Positions 24,191 to 33,693 are shown, numbered from the stretch's first letter. The stretch is DNA of 64,000 nucleotides from Paramixta manurensis (GCF_013285385.1 NZ_CP054212.1:1426001-1490000); one strand, 5' to 3'. Numbers and translations: made by a program. Notes: generated from the sequence alone by a model not told the origin.

Positions 24191-24289
24191 TCAGCGGGAA
24201 AGATAAAGCATGGCGAAGGCGATCGCCGCGAAAAGGCTGATACCGACGGCCAGCGTTTCTGTTAGCGTGCGGGGAGTCAGGTTTTTCAT
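24191..24289 (-). CDS. Putative 32-aa single-pass membrane peptide
   Basis: A small frame with start ATG at 24289 and stop at 24191-24193. It encodes MKNLTPRTLTETLAV followed by a hydrophobic helix (GISLFAAIAFAMLYL) and ends SR. The layout (short polar N-terminus, one transmembrane helix, basic end) is that of many real enterobacterial micro-proteins. The ribosome site is weak (two ATGs in tandem, AACGAG upstream). It occupies the otherwise empty cspE downstream region, opposite strand. Coding status is uncertain; it would need ribosome profiling or conservation data. Confidence 0.4.
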   Translation of the reverse strand: MKNLTPRTLTETLAVGISLFAAIAFAMLYLSR

Positions 24290-24506
24290 CATTGTTTGCT
24301 CGTTGTCAAAACGTGCAGCGAGTCTCGCAAAGCAACCTTAAGAGAACATTAATCATTGCGCATTTTGTGCCTTCTATTCAGATAAAGCATTTGTAACACT
24401 CTCCTGCCATCGCTGACTTAGCTTTTTTCTCGCCAAGACGATATAAATGAGCAACGAGGTTCGCTGATGAACCGATGACTTACCGGCTCAGACGCCAGGA
24501 GGAGCG

Positions 24507-24941
24507 ATGAATATACGTCAGGCACAATTAAAAGACAGTTTTGCGCTCAGCGCGTTGTTGGCCGAATTAGGTTACGGCGGCACAGAAAGCTTTATGGAGC
24601 GGCGTCTGCTGCAATTAATGGCCGATCCTGATGAAATGTTGCTGGTGGCGGAGCACGGGCAGAACGTGCTGGGTTTCCTTTCCCTTCATTTTATCCCGCA
24701 GTTAGCGTTAGCCGGTGATTTTGCGCGCATCAGTTATTTTTGCATTGCGGAAGGGGAGCGTAGTAAGGGCGTTGGTCAGCAATTATTGCAATATGCGGAA
24801 GAAATGGCGCAGCAACGTGGCTGCGATCGCATGGAGGTGCATTGTCATGAAGGGCGCATTAAAGCCAACCATTTTTATGCCCGGGAAGGCTATACGGAAT
24901 CGCCCAGCTACCTGATTAAAAAACTCAGCGCCGCCCATTAA
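24507..24941 (+). CDS. GNAT-family N-acetyltransferase
   Basis: A 144-aa single-domain GNAT protein. The N-terminus MNIRQAQLKDSFALSALLAELGY is the first strand and helix. The acetyl-CoA loop lies in EGERSKGVGQQLLQYAEEMAQQRGCDRMEVHC (residues ~82-113; pattern R-x-x-G-V-G). The C-terminus HFYAREGYTESPSYLIKKL gives the last strands with the common FYxxxGY motif. The substrate is not predictable. AGGAGGAGCG precedes the ATG. It lies alone between cspE and tatE, in the place where E. coli has other small genes. Confidence 0.85.
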   Translation: MNIRQAQLKDSFALSALLAELGYGGTESFMERRLLQLMADPDEMLLVAEHGQNVLGFLSLHFIPQLALAGDFARISYFCIAEGERSKGVGQQLLQYAEEMAQQRGCDRMEVHCHEGRIKANHFYAREGYTESPSYLIKKLSAAH

Positions 24942-25140
24942 TTGATGCCTGCCCGCGTTCATGAGCGTGTCGCTGATACTGACATGTCATACGCGCAGGC
25001 TAAGGCGATGACATTTTGTTTGATCATCGCCATTGATCGTATAAAAAGGTCTTACTCTGTTACAGATTGCTGTTGTATTGACCAACGATCTGCGCGTTAA
25101 TAGGCTAACAGGTTTTTAGTAAGCTCAATAAGAAGGTGTT

Positions 25141-25344
25141 ATGGAAGGTATCAGTATTGCCAAACTGCTGATTATCGGTGCGTTGATCGTACTGCTATTT
25201 GGTACTAATAAGTTACGTTCGCTTGGCGGCGACTTGGGGTCGGCGATTAAGGGCTTTAAAAAGGCCATGAATGACGACGATACCTCCGCGAAGAAAGCGA
25301 CCGCCGAAGATGAAGCGGCTGACCGCGTAACCCACAAAGAGTAA
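25141..25344 (+). CDS. tatE: TatE, twin-arginine translocase subunit
   Basis: A 67-aa TatA/TatE-type protein: short N-terminus, one membrane helix (ISIAKLLIIGALIVLLFG), the hinge GTNKLRSLGGDLGSAIKGFKKA forming the amphipathic helix, and a charged tail. The position next to lipA identifies TatE, the paralogue of TatA. It is an inner-membrane component of the Tat export pore for folded proteins. Confidence 0.93.
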   Translation: MEGISIAKLLIIGALIVLLFGTNKLRSLGGDLGSAIKGFKKAMNDDDTSAKKATAEDEAADRVTHKE

Positions 25345-25367
25345 GCTTTACCTACCCGATAAAGCAG

Positions 25368-25403
25368 AAGAACCGATGGCCTGACGGCCATCGGTTCTTT
25401 TTT
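25368..25403. terminator. Bidirectional terminator between tatE and lipA
   Basis: A 14-bp perfect stem (25368-25381 with 25386-25399, TGAC loop) flanked by A/T runs. It serves both convergent genes. Confidence 0.85.
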
Positions 25404-25427
25404 CTTGCCTGCGGCTTGCCGGGAAAC

Positions 25428-26393
25428 TTATTTTACTTCCAGCCCTTTGGCCTGCATATCCGCGTGGTATGAAGAGCGAACAAACGGGCCACAGGCCGCA
25501 TGGGTAAAGCCCATCGCCAGCGCTTCTTCTTTCATTTCATCGAACTCGGCTGGACTGACATAGCGTTGTACCGGTAAGTGATGGCGGCTTGGCTGCAAAT
25601 ATTGACCCAGGGTCAGCATAGTCACGCCATGGCGACGCAGATCGCGCATCACTTCGATAATCTCTTGGTTGGTTTCGCCAAGCCCCACCATCAAGCCTGA
25701 CTTGGTTGGAATGTGTGGATGGGCTTCTTTAAAACGTTCCAGTAATTTCAGCGACCATTCATAGTTAGCGCCCGGGCGAACCTGGCGATAAACGCGTGGC
25801 ACATTCTCAAGATTGTGGTTGAACACATCCGGCGGCGTTGCGGTCAAAATTTCCAGCGCACGATCCATGCGTCCACGGAAGTCTGGTACCAGCGTTTCAA
25901 TTTTTATGGTGGGATTTTTTTCGCGAATAGCGCGAATGCAATCGGCAAAATGCTGAGCGCCACCGTCACGCAAATCATCGCGGTCAACCGAGGTGATCAC
26001 CACATAACGCAGCCCCATATCAGCGATAGTTTGCGCTAGCTTGGCGGGTTCGTTACTGTCCGGCGTTAACGGACGACCATGCGCTACATCGCAGAACGGG
26101 CAGCGGCGAGTACAGATAGCGCCGAGGATCATAAAGGTTGCGGTGCCGTGGTTAAAGCACTCCGCGAGGTTCGGACAAGATGCTTCTTCACAAACGGAAT
26201 GCAGTCCATTTTTCCGCATTGCGGCCTTAATGCCTTGAATACGGCTGGAATCAGCCGGCAGTTTTATTTTCATCCATTCCGGTTTTCTCAACAGCTCTTG
26301 CCGCTCGGTAGCCACGGTTTTTACCGGAATTAAGGCCATTTTGTCGGCGTCGCGATATTTTACGCCGCGTTCCATCACAATTGGTTTACTCAT
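25428..26393 (-). CDS. lipA: Lipoyl synthase LipA
   Basis: A 321-aa radical-SAM enzyme that inserts two sulfurs into protein-bound octanoyl groups to make lipoate. The auxiliary cluster motif CEEASCPNLAEC (near residue 68) and the SAM cluster motif CTRRCPFC (near 94) are intact. The C-terminal PFVRSSYHADMQAKG is typical. Length equals that of E. coli LipA. It is separated from lipB by 174 bp without the LysR gene (ybeF) found there in E. coli. Confidence 0.97.
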   Translation of the reverse strand: MSKPIVMERGVKYRDADKMALIPVKTVATERQELLRKPEWMKIKLPADSSRIQGIKAAMRKNGLHSVCEEASCPNLAECFNHGTATFMILGAICTRRCPFCDVAHGRPLTPDSNEPAKLAQTIADMGLRYVVITSVDRDDLRDGGAQHFADCIRAIREKNPTIKIETLVPDFRGRMDRALEILTATPPDVFNHNLENVPRVYRQVRPGANYEWSLKLLERFKEAHPHIPTKSGLMVGLGETNQEIIEVMRDLRRHGVTMLTLGQYLQPSRHHLPVQRYVSPAEFDEMKEEALAMGFTHAACGPFVRSSYHADMQAKGLEVK

Positions 26394-26567
26394 AAGCTGG
26401 CAGATCCCAGGTTAGATTGCATTGGTGGAAAAACACTACAACGCAATGCGTTGTGATGGTTTTTCAACTTTATTTGATAAATTTGCAAAAATTATATCAT
26501 TTCGTCAGCGGACAATCAGCCCACTGGCGGCGGAAAGGGTTACAGAATTGTAAAGTCGCACGCACAG

Positions 26568-27227
26568 TCACAATGGCTCAGGCCAGTCGGTATGGCGTAA
26601 TTCACTGGCTGTAATGCCTAATCCACTGATAAATTTATCGATTAATATGGGGTAAACATCGCTCAGAACGGTGCCTGGTCGTAAATCACTAAGCTGGGTC
26701 ATTTCGAGGCCGGCATAGCCGCACGGATTGATACGCTGGAACGGCGTTAAATCCATATTGATGTTGAGCGCCAAACCATGAAACGAGCAGCCCTGGCGAA
26801 TACGTAGGCCAAGCGAACAAATCTTTTTCTCTGCAACGTACACACCAGGGGCTTCCGCGCGCGCGCGCGCGCTCACACCGAAGTGCGCCAGCGTAGCAAC
26901 CACGGTTTGTTCGAGATGAGTGACCAGTTGCCGCACGCCAAGTTTGCGGCGCTTGAGATCTATCATCACGTACATTACCTGTTGGCCCGGACCATGGTAG
27001 GTAACCTGGCCGCCGCGATCGCTTTGCACCACTGGAATATCGCCCGGCATCAGTAGGTGTTCGGCTTTACCCGCCTGACCTTGAGTGAAAACTGGCGGAT
27101 GTTCTACCAGCCACAATTCATCCGGTGTATCGGCATTGCGGCAATCGGTAAATTGATGCATCGCGCGGGAAACGTCTTCCCAGTGGCGTAATCCCCACTG
27201 GCGAATAATGATGGTGTCCTGGTACAA
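26568..27227 (-). CDS. lipB: Octanoyltransferase LipB
   Basis: A 219-aa enzyme that moves octanoate from ACP to lipoyl domains. Signature RGGQVTYHGPGQQVMY (near residue 72) and the catalytic Lys/Cys region KKICSLGLRI...INPCGYAGLEM are intact. The coding sequence contains a 17-nt pure GC dinucleotide tract (26856-26872) within the S-A-R-A-R-A-E-A-P stretch just before the KKICSLG motif; it is in frame. It is paired with ybeD upstream and lipA downstream. Confidence 0.96.
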   Translation of the reverse strand: MYQDTIIIRQWGLRHWEDVSRAMHQFTDCRNADTPDELWLVEHPPVFTQGQAGKAEHLLMPGDIPVVQSDRGGQVTYHGPGQQVMYVMIDLKRRKLGVRQLVTHLEQTVVATLAHFGVSARARAEAPGVYVAEKKICSLGLRIRQGCSFHGLALNINMDLTPFQRINPCGYAGLEMTQLSDLRPGTVLSDVYPILIDKFISGLGITASELRHTDWPEPL

Positions 27228-27311
27228 AACGGGCTGTCCGATTGAAAAAGAGGGAATCAGTATACGAGCGGCAAAGCGCGAGAACCATTCGCGCTTTGCC
27301 GATATTGATGG

Positions 27312-27575
27312 TTACAGCACCATCCGTACAATCTCAATCTGGCCGAGTTCTTCGTACAGCCTCTCAACCTGTTCAATATGGGTGGCGGTGATGGTGATTG
27401 AGACTGAATGATAATTACCTTTGCTGCTCGGTTTGACATCTGGCGAGTAGTCGCCCGGCGCGTGGCGCTGCACCACTTCAACCACATGATCAACCAGCTC
27501 CGGCTGCGCCAGTCCCATTACTTTATAGGTAAATGGGCAGGGAAATTCGAGCAGTTCATTCAATTTGGTTTTCAT
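27312..27575 (-). CDS. ybeD: YbeD/DUF493 family regulatory protein
   Basis: An 87-aa protein with an ACT-like ferredoxin fold (MKTKLNELLEFPCPFTYKVMG ... VSITITATHIEQVERLYEELGQIEIVRMVL), same length as E. coli YbeD. Conserved between dacA and lipB in enterobacteria. Its exact role is unknown; the context suggests a link to lipoate or envelope metabolism, which is inference. Confidence 0.92.
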   Translation of the reverse strand: MKTKLNELLEFPCPFTYKVMGLAQPELVDHVVEVVQRHAPGDYSPDVKPSSKGNYHSVSITITATHIEQVERLYEELGQIEIVRMVL

Positions 27576-27590
27576 AATGACTCCGGTGCG

Positions 27591-27625
27591 AAAAAAAAGA
27601 CTCCCGCCAGGTGTGGGGGCGGGAG
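27591..27625 (-). terminator. Terminator between dacA and ybeD
   Basis: On the minus strand CTCCCGCC...GGCGGGAG (27618-27625 with 27601-27608) followed by T-C-T8. It ends dacA transcripts. Confidence 0.8.
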
Positions 27626-27706
27626 TTTACAGATAAATATTATATAGGGGCGAAAAACGGGAATTTCAACCCCTACGGCGCGGGCGGAAGCCGCACCGTG
27701 TTAGCC

Positions 27707-28918
27707 TTAGCCAAACCAGTGATGGAACATCAGTTTGATGTAATCCACGATACGGCTAAAGAAACCGCCTTCCGGTACTTCGTTCAGTACCACCAGCGGA
27801 CGTTGCTCAATGTTTTTACCGTCTAACTGGAAATTGATATTACCCACTACCTGGTTTTTCTGTAACGGTGCGTGCAGTTCGGTATTGTTCAGCACATAGC
27901 TGGCTTTCAGATCTTTCATCCGGCCACGCGGAATGGTCAAATAGACGTCTTTGTCCACGCCTAACTGAACACGATCGCTATTACCGAACCAGACCGGTTC
28001 GGAGGCAAACTCTTTACCGGCTTTCAACGGCGCAACGGTTTCAAAGAAACGGAAGCCCCACGTCAGTAGTTTTTTACTTTCTGTCTCACGGCCCTTATAG
28101 GTATGACCGCCCATCACCGCTGAAATGAGGCGCATCTGGCCTTCCGTCGCAGATGCCACCAGATTATAGCCCGCAGCGTTAGTGTGACCGGTTTTGATGC
28201 CATCGACATTCAGGCTGGTGTCCCACAACAGACCGTTGCGGTTCATTTGACGAATGTTGTTAAAGGTAAACTCTTTCTCTTTATAAACCGAGTACTCATC
28301 CGGTACGTCGCGGATCAGCGCCTGGCCAATTAATGCCATATCACGCGCCGAGCTGTACTGACCTTCGGCATCGAGGCCATGAACCGTCTGGAAATGAGTG
28401 TTTTGTAGGCCGAGCGCTTTGACGTAGTTATTCATCAGGCCGACAAACGCATCCTGGCTGCCCGCAACATAGTCCGCCATTGCAACGCAGGCATCATTAC
28501 CGGATTGCAGCACGATACCGCGCGTAAGCTGTGAAACCGGCACGCGATCGCCCGGTTTCAGGAACATCAGTGAAGAGCCCTTAAACACCGGGTTACCCGT
28601 TGCCCAGGCATCTTGCCCGACGGTCACCATATCATCCTGATGGATCTTACCGGCTTTCACCGCCTGCCCAATGACGTAGCTGGTCATCATTTTGGTCAGG
28701 CTGGCAGGATCGCGGCGTGCGTCGGCATTTTTCTCAGCCAGGACTTTCCCGGAGTTATAGTCGATCAGAATGTAAGCTTCTGCATCAATATCCGGAACGC
28801 CAGGGATCATGGTTTTCAGGTTGATGTCATCGGCAAGCGCGAAGTGACTGAGGCTGATGGCAATCAAAGAGCCCACAGTCAGGCGTTTTAGCAAACGAGA
28901 GGGTTTCAGCGTGTTCAT
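27707..28918 (-). CDS. dacA: D-alanyl-D-alanine carboxypeptidase DacA (PBP5)
   Basis: A 403-aa penicillin-binding protein starting at the ATG at 28918 (MNTLKPSRLLKRL), matching E. coli length; a further upstream ATG is unnecessary. A signal peptide ends in ALADD. The active-site motifs are SLTK (ASLTKMMTSY), SGN (QSGNDACVA) and KTG (GIKTGHTNAAGYN). The C-terminal amphipathic membrane anchor ends IVDYIKLMFHHWFG. It trims the terminal D-Ala from peptidoglycan pentapeptides and helps keep cell shape. Next to rlpA and the rodA-mrdA elongasome genes. Confidence 0.97.
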   Translation of the reverse strand: MNTLKPSRLLKRLTVGSLIAISLSHFALADDINLKTMIPGVPDIDAEAYILIDYNSGKVLAEKNADARRDPASLTKMMTSYVIGQAVKAGKIHQDDMVTVGQDAWATGNPVFKGSSLMFLKPGDRVPVSQLTRGIVLQSGNDACVAMADYVAGSQDAFVGLMNNYVKALGLQNTHFQTVHGLDAEGQYSSARDMALIGQALIRDVPDEYSVYKEKEFTFNNIRQMNRNGLLWDTSLNVDGIKTGHTNAAGYNLVASATEGQMRLISAVMGGHTYKGRETESKKLLTWGFRFFETVAPLKAGKEFASEPVWFGNSDRVQLGVDKDVYLTIPRGRMKDLKASYVLNNTELHAPLQKNQVVGNINFQLDGKNIEQRPLVVLNEVPEGGFFSRIVDYIKLMFHHWFG

Positions 28919-29061
28919 GTTAGGGACGGCAACATCCATGGAGTTAAGTTAAAAAAAAGTGCCTTACTATAGCAAATGCTGATTTTCCAGGCACTCGACT
29001 TTCCGCATCTGTTGTTAACAGACGTTACATTTTAAGCCTGCCAGACCCGGCAGGCCTCAAG

Positions 29062-30156
29062 TTACATCCCGGCGTGCGAGGCAGTAACAAATGACTGCTG
29101 TTGCGCTTCATGGGCCAGGCGTTGTTGCAGTGCGGTGGCCTGCTGACGGCTGCTAAATGGCCCCAACTGGACCCGGTAAATGTTGCCGTTAGCGGAAACG
29201 GAGCCGGGTACTGCGAAGCGCTGTTTCAGCGATGCCACCCACTGGTTGGCGCGTGCGCTATCGCTTAACGCGCCGACCTGAACCACGTAGCCGCCTTGTA
29301 CGGTGCCTGATGATGCGGCCGAAGCGGCGGGCGTGCTGGCGCTCACTGGCTGTGGCGAAGGTGGTGCCGATTCACTGCCTTCCAGTACGCCGGGAGGTAG
29401 TGGGGTAGCCGCACCGAGAAAACCACTGCTACGGACCGGCGCGCCGGTGGCGTCATCGCTATTCAGGGTGCTGTTATCAACCGGACGGCTATTATCTTGC
29501 GCTGCGTCTGCCGGTTGTGCTGGCGCGGCGCTGGCTGCCGATGCGCCCATCACCGTCATACCTCCGGCAATATCAGGGCGCGCGGGTAGAGCATAGCTCT
29601 GTTTCGCCACCGTGGTGCCAACCGTGCCGGGGCCGGAAAGCGAACCATCGGGCGCGACACTAATATAGTCCACACGCACACGCGTGTTATTGGAGATGTT
29701 AAGGCGATCGCCCGCCGCCCGCGACAGGTCAATAATGCGTCCCGGTGTATAAGGGCCGCGATCGTTAATTCGTACTACCAATTGACGTCCATTCGCCAAG
29801 TTCGTCACACGCACATAGCCCGGTAGCGGCAAAGTAGGATGTGCCGCGGTCAGTGCGTCCGGATCGTAAGCTTCGCCGGTGGCGGTGCGGTTACCCGCCT
29901 CTTCGCCATACCAGGTTGCGAGGCCGGTTTCGCTATAGTTCGAGGGATCCTTCACGATATGGTAAGTCTTGCCGTTGACTTTATAATCCTGGCTGGTGCC
30001 CGGGTTGATGGGTTCATAGCGCGGTTCAGCACCGCCAATTTCAACCGTCGGCCCGTTCCAGGCCGGTTGTCGCGGTGCGGGCGCCTGCTGTTCCGTAGTG
30101 GAGCAGGCGGCGAGTAACAGCGATGCTACGCTAATCCAAAGCCAATCCTTACGCAT
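29062..30156 (-). CDS. rlpA: RlpA, septal-ring lytic transglycosylase lipoprotein
   Basis: A 364-aa lipoprotein. The lipobox is LLAAC (Cys18). The double-psi beta-barrel domain contains GLATWYGEEAGNRTATGEAYD and VRINDRGPYTPGRIIDLSRAAGDRL (residues ~80-165), including the catalytic Asp pair typical of RlpA. A Pro/Ala/Ser-rich linker (~170-280) leads to a C-terminal SPOR domain (GGYVVQVGALSDSARANQWVASL..., ~287-360) that binds denuded septal glycan. 10 bp after rodA in the same direction. Confidence 0.95.
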   Translation of the reverse strand: MRKDWLWISVASLLLAACSTTEQQAPAPRQPAWNGPTVEIGGAEPRYEPINPGTSQDYKVNGKTYHIVKDPSNYSETGLATWYGEEAGNRTATGEAYDPDALTAAHPTLPLPGYVRVTNLANGRQLVVRINDRGPYTPGRIIDLSRAAGDRLNISNNTRVRVDYISVAPDGSLSGPGTVGTTVAKQSYALPARPDIAGGMTVMGASAASAAPAQPADAAQDNSRPVDNSTLNSDDATGAPVRSSGFLGAATPLPPGVLEGSESAPPSPQPVSASTPAASAASSGTVQGGYVVQVGALSDSARANQWVASLKQRFAVPGSVSANGNIYRVQLGPFSSRQQATALQQRLAHEAQQQSFVTASHAGM

Positions 30157-30165
30157 TTGAGCCTC

Positions 30166-31284
30166 TTAAACGCTTTTCGACAACATTTTCCGGTGAGTAT
30201 GGATTGACATCACGATGCCGAATCCAGCCATAAGTACGATTAACGCAGAACCGCCATAGCTCACCAGCGGCAACGGTACGCCAACAACCGGTAAGATACC
30301 ACTAACCATGCCGATGTTAACAAAAACATAAACGAACAAAATCAGCATCAGGCCACCGGCCATCACGCGCCCGAAGGTGGTTTGCGCGCGCGCGGCAATC
30401 ATTAACCCACGCATAATGAGCAGCAAATAGAGCGCCAATAGAATTAACACGCCCACTAAGCCCAGCTCTTCCGCTAGTACGGCAAAAATAAAATCGGTAT
30501 GGCGTTCCGGCAAAAATTCAAGTTGCGATTGTGTCCCGTGCAGCCAACCTTTGCCACGGAGGCCGCCGGAACCGATGGCGATTTTCGATTGAATAATATG
30601 GTAGCCCGCGCCGAGCGGATCGCTCTCAGGGTCGAGTAGCATCATGACACGATCGCGTTGATAGTCATGCATCAGAAAGAACCACAATACCGGGATAAAG
30701 GCGGCGATCAGTAGCACCGCCACGCCAATCAGCTTCCAGCTCATGCCCGATAGAAACAGCACAAATAACCCGGAGGCCGCAATCAAAATGGCGGTTCCAA
30801 GATCCGGTTGTGCGGCAACCAGCAGCGTAGGAAGGAAGATTAACACCAGCGCAATACCCGTATTTTTTAACGTAGGAGGGCAAATATCGCGGTTAATAAA
30901 GCGTGCGACCATTAGCGGCACCGCAATTTTAGCGATTTCCGACGGCTGGAAGCGCACAACGCCTAAATCCAGCCAACGCTGAGCGCCCTTACTGATTTGC
31001 CCGAAGGCATCTACCGCCACCAATAATATTACGCAAATAATATACAGATACGGCGCCCAGCTTTCATAGACGCGCGGTGGCACCTGCGCCAGCGCGAACA
31101 TCATAATCAGCCCCATAATGATCTGGCCGACTTTGCGCTCCATCATGCCCGGATCTTGACCGCTAGCGCTCCAGATTACAAAGGCGCTATAAATCAGCAA
31201 ACCAGTAATGATGATCAAAAAAACCGGGTCGATATGGATTTTGGTCCAGATCGATTTTTTCTGCGGACTATCGCTCATGGACAT
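30166..31284 (-). CDS. mrdB: RodA (MrdB), peptidoglycan polymerase of the elongasome
   Basis: A 372-aa SEDS-family protein with ten membrane helices. Signature segments are QPDLGTAILIAASGLFVLFLSG, the conserved loop RQRVMM-type (here YQRDRVMMLLDPESDPLGAGYHIIQSKIAIGSGGLRGKGWLHGTQ), and FLPERHTDFIFAVLAEELG. It polymerises glycan together with PBP2. It starts 2 bp after the mrdA stop; ATG at 31278 is an alternative start. Confidence 0.96.
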   Translation of the reverse strand: MSMSDSPQKKSIWTKIHIDPVFLIIITGLLIYSAFVIWSASGQDPGMMERKVGQIIMGLIMMFALAQVPPRVYESWAPYLYIICVILLVAVDAFGQISKGAQRWLDLGVVRFQPSEIAKIAVPLMVARFINRDICPPTLKNTGIALVLIFLPTLLVAAQPDLGTAILIAASGLFVLFLSGMSWKLIGVAVLLIAAFIPVLWFFLMHDYQRDRVMMLLDPESDPLGAGYHIIQSKIAIGSGGLRGKGWLHGTQSQLEFLPERHTDFIFAVLAEELGLVGVLILLALYLLLIMRGLMIAARAQTTFGRVMAGGLMLILFVYVFVNIGMVSGILPVVGVPLPLVSYGGSALIVLMAGFGIVMSIHTHRKMLSKSV

Positions 31285-31286
31285 GT

Positions 31287-33191
31287 TTATTCACCTTCAT
31301 AACCGGGCGGAGTGGGTGCCGCATCCGGCAATACCGTATTATTATCACCCAACATAATATGGTCGAGAATTTGACGCATTACCGTGCCCACCGCCGGGCC
31401 GGCGCCGCCGTTTTCGAGGATCATGGTGACCGCCACGCGTGGCTTATCATAAGGCGCAAAAGCGGTCATCAATTTATGATCGCGCAAACGTTCGGCAATT
31501 TTATGCGCGTTATAGGTTTCGTTCTCTTTCAGGCCAAATACTTGCGCGGTACCGGATTTGGCGGCAATTTTATACGGCGCATCGGCAAAGCTTTTGTGGG
31601 CGGTACCATTTGGACGATTAGCGACGCCGTACATTCCATCTTTAGCGATTTCCCAAAAGCCGGAATGCACATCGCCGACCGGCGTTTCCACCGGCTGGCG
31701 CCACGGCACCCACTGGGCGCTTTCACGGGTCGCGCGCAGCAAATGCGGCACTTTGATCATGCCGTCATTAATCAACGTCATCAGCGCCTTATTCATTTGT
31801 AACGGCGTTGCGGTCCAGTAACCTTGCCCAATACCGACCGGGATCGTGTCTCCCTGATACCAGGGCTTCTTAAAGCGTTTCATTTTCCAGTCACGCGTTG
31901 GCATATTGCCGGGATTTTCCTGTGGCAGATCAATGCCGGTACGTTGCCCGTAACCAAAGCGACTCATCCATTCGGAAAGGCGATCAATCCCCATGTCATA
32001 CGCGACCTGATAGAAAAACGTATCGGCAGACTCTTCCAGCGCACGGGTAACATTGAGCCGCCCGTGCCCCCATTTTTTCCAGTCGCGATACCGTTTCTCT
32101 GAACCCGGTAACTGCCACCATCCGGGATCGAACAGGCTGCTATTACGGTTAATCACACCAGCGCTGAGCGCAGAAACCGCCACATAAGGCTTAACCGTTG
32201 AAGCGGGCGGGTAAGCCGCCTGGATGGCGCGGTTATACAGTGGACGGTTCTCATCATCCAGCAGAGATTTATAATCTTTGCTTGAGATACCGTCGACAAA
32301 CAGATTTGGGTCATAACTCGGCGTTGACACCAACGCCAAAATTTCGCCGGTGCGCGGATCGCTCACCACTACCGCAGCACGACTTCCGGCCAGCAAGGTT
32401 TCAATGTATTGCTGTAGTTTCAGGTCAATAGTGAGATAAATATCGCGCCCGGCCTGCGGAGATTGTTCATGTAACTGACGAATGACGCGCCCACGGTTAT
32501 TAACTTCCACTTCTTCATAACCGGGCTTACCGTGCAGTAATTCTTCGTAGTAGTTTTCAATACCGAGCTTACCGATGTCATGCGTGGCGGCATAGTCGGG
32601 CAACTTGCCGTCTTTATCGAGGCGCGCAACATCGCGATCGTTAATTTTCGAGACGTAGCCGACGACGTGGGTCAGCGTTTGTGCAAAGGGATAATAACGG
32701 CGTTGATAGCCTTTTACTTCTACGCCGCTAAAACGATATTGGTTTACTGCAAAGCGGGCGACTTGCACTTCATTGAGGCCAACCTTTAGCGGGATCGAGG
32801 TAAAGCGACGCGAGCGCTTGCGCTCTTTTTCAAAGTTGCTGATATCGTCATCGGTCAACTCCAGCACCGGACGCAACGCTTGCAGGGTTTGTTGCAGATT
32901 ATCAACCTTCTCCGGCACTAACTCTGCCTGATAAATGGTACGGTTCAGCGCCAGCGGCGTGCCGTTGCGATCGTAGATAATGCCGCGACTGGGCGCAACG
33001 GGCACCAGTTTAATCCGGTTTTGATTGGAGCGAGTGCTGTAATCTTCAAAGCGTAAAATTTGCAGATGGTAAAGGTTAACCACCAGTACGCTTGAGAGAC
33101 CCAGTATGCCGAAAAACGCAATCAGCGCCCGCCGTACGAATAACGACTGTTCGGCAGTATAGTCACGGAAAGAGTTGCGTTGTAATTTCAT
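31287..33191 (-). CDS. mrdA: PBP2 (MrdA), elongasome transpeptidase
   Basis: A 634-aa class B PBP. It has a short cytoplasmic tail, one membrane helix (ALIAFFGILGLSSVLVVNLYHL), a pedestal domain, and a transpeptidase domain with SxxK in PPASTVKPYVAVS (near residue 328), SxD in EESADTFFYQ (near 385) and KSGTAQ (near 545). It crosslinks new peptidoglycan for rod shape. It is the target of mecillinam. It is partnered with RodA directly downstream. Confidence 0.97.
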   Translation of the reverse strand: MKLQRNSFRDYTAEQSLFVRRALIAFFGILGLSSVLVVNLYHLQILRFEDYSTRSNQNRIKLVPVAPSRGIIYDRNGTPLALNRTIYQAELVPEKVDNLQQTLQALRPVLELTDDDISNFEKERKRSRRFTSIPLKVGLNEVQVARFAVNQYRFSGVEVKGYQRRYYPFAQTLTHVVGYVSKINDRDVARLDKDGKLPDYAATHDIGKLGIENYYEELLHGKPGYEEVEVNNRGRVIRQLHEQSPQAGRDIYLTIDLKLQQYIETLLAGSRAAVVVSDPRTGEILALVSTPSYDPNLFVDGISSKDYKSLLDDENRPLYNRAIQAAYPPASTVKPYVAVSALSAGVINRNSSLFDPGWWQLPGSEKRYRDWKKWGHGRLNVTRALEESADTFFYQVAYDMGIDRLSEWMSRFGYGQRTGIDLPQENPGNMPTRDWKMKRFKKPWYQGDTIPVGIGQGYWTATPLQMNKALMTLINDGMIKVPHLLRATRESAQWVPWRQPVETPVGDVHSGFWEIAKDGMYGVANRPNGTAHKSFADAPYKIAAKSGTAQVFGLKENETYNAHKIAERLRDHKLMTAFAPYDKPRVAVTMILENGGAGPAVGTVMRQILDHIMLGDNNTVLPDAAPTPPGYEGE

Positions 33192-33222
33192 CCGCTGTTT
33201 TGATATCCGGTTGCCTTAGCGA

Positions 33223-33693
33223 TTATTCACGGTGATAAGGATGATTCGCAGTAATGCTCCATGCCCGGTACAGGCTCTCGGCAACCACCACGCGCACCAG
33301 CGGATGAGGTAGCGTAAGTGCAGAAAGCGACCAGCTTTGCTCTGCGGCAGCTTTGCAGGCTGGGGCAAGCCCTTCCGGGCCGCCAATCAACAGGCTAACG
33401 TCGCGTCCATCTTGCTTCCAGCGTTCAAGCTGGTTTGCCAACTGCGGGGTTTCCCACGGCTGGCCTGGGATATCCAGCGTGACAATACGGTTGCCTTTGC
33501 CGACGGCGGCCAACATCGCTTCGCCTTCCTTTTCCAGAATGCGTTTAATATCGGCATTTTTGCCGCGTTTACCGGCGGCGACTTCGACCAGCTCTAGCGG
33601 CATATCTTTGGGAAAACGCCGTAGATACTCATCAAAGCCGGTTTGTACCCAATCGGGCATTTTGGTGCCGACGGCAACAAGCTGCAACTTCAC
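33223..33693 (-). CDS. rlmH: RlmH, 23S rRNA pseudouridine-1915 N3-methyltransferase
   Basis: A 156-aa SPOUT-family methyltransferase. The knot region LIGGPEGLAPACKAAAEQSWSLSALTLPHPLVRVVVAESLYRAWSI is typical and intact. The C-terminus ends HPYHRE. It methylates position 1915 of 23S rRNA in the 70S ribosome. It precedes mrdA and follows rsfS by 3 bp. Confidence 0.96.
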   Translation of the reverse strand: MKLQLVAVGTKMPDWVQTGFDEYLRRFPKDMPLELVEVAAGKRGKNADIKRILEKEGEAMLAAVGKGNRIVTLDIPGQPWETPQLANQLERWKQDGRDVSLLIGGPEGLAPACKAAAEQSWSLSALTLPHPLVRVVVAESLYRAWSITANHPYHRE

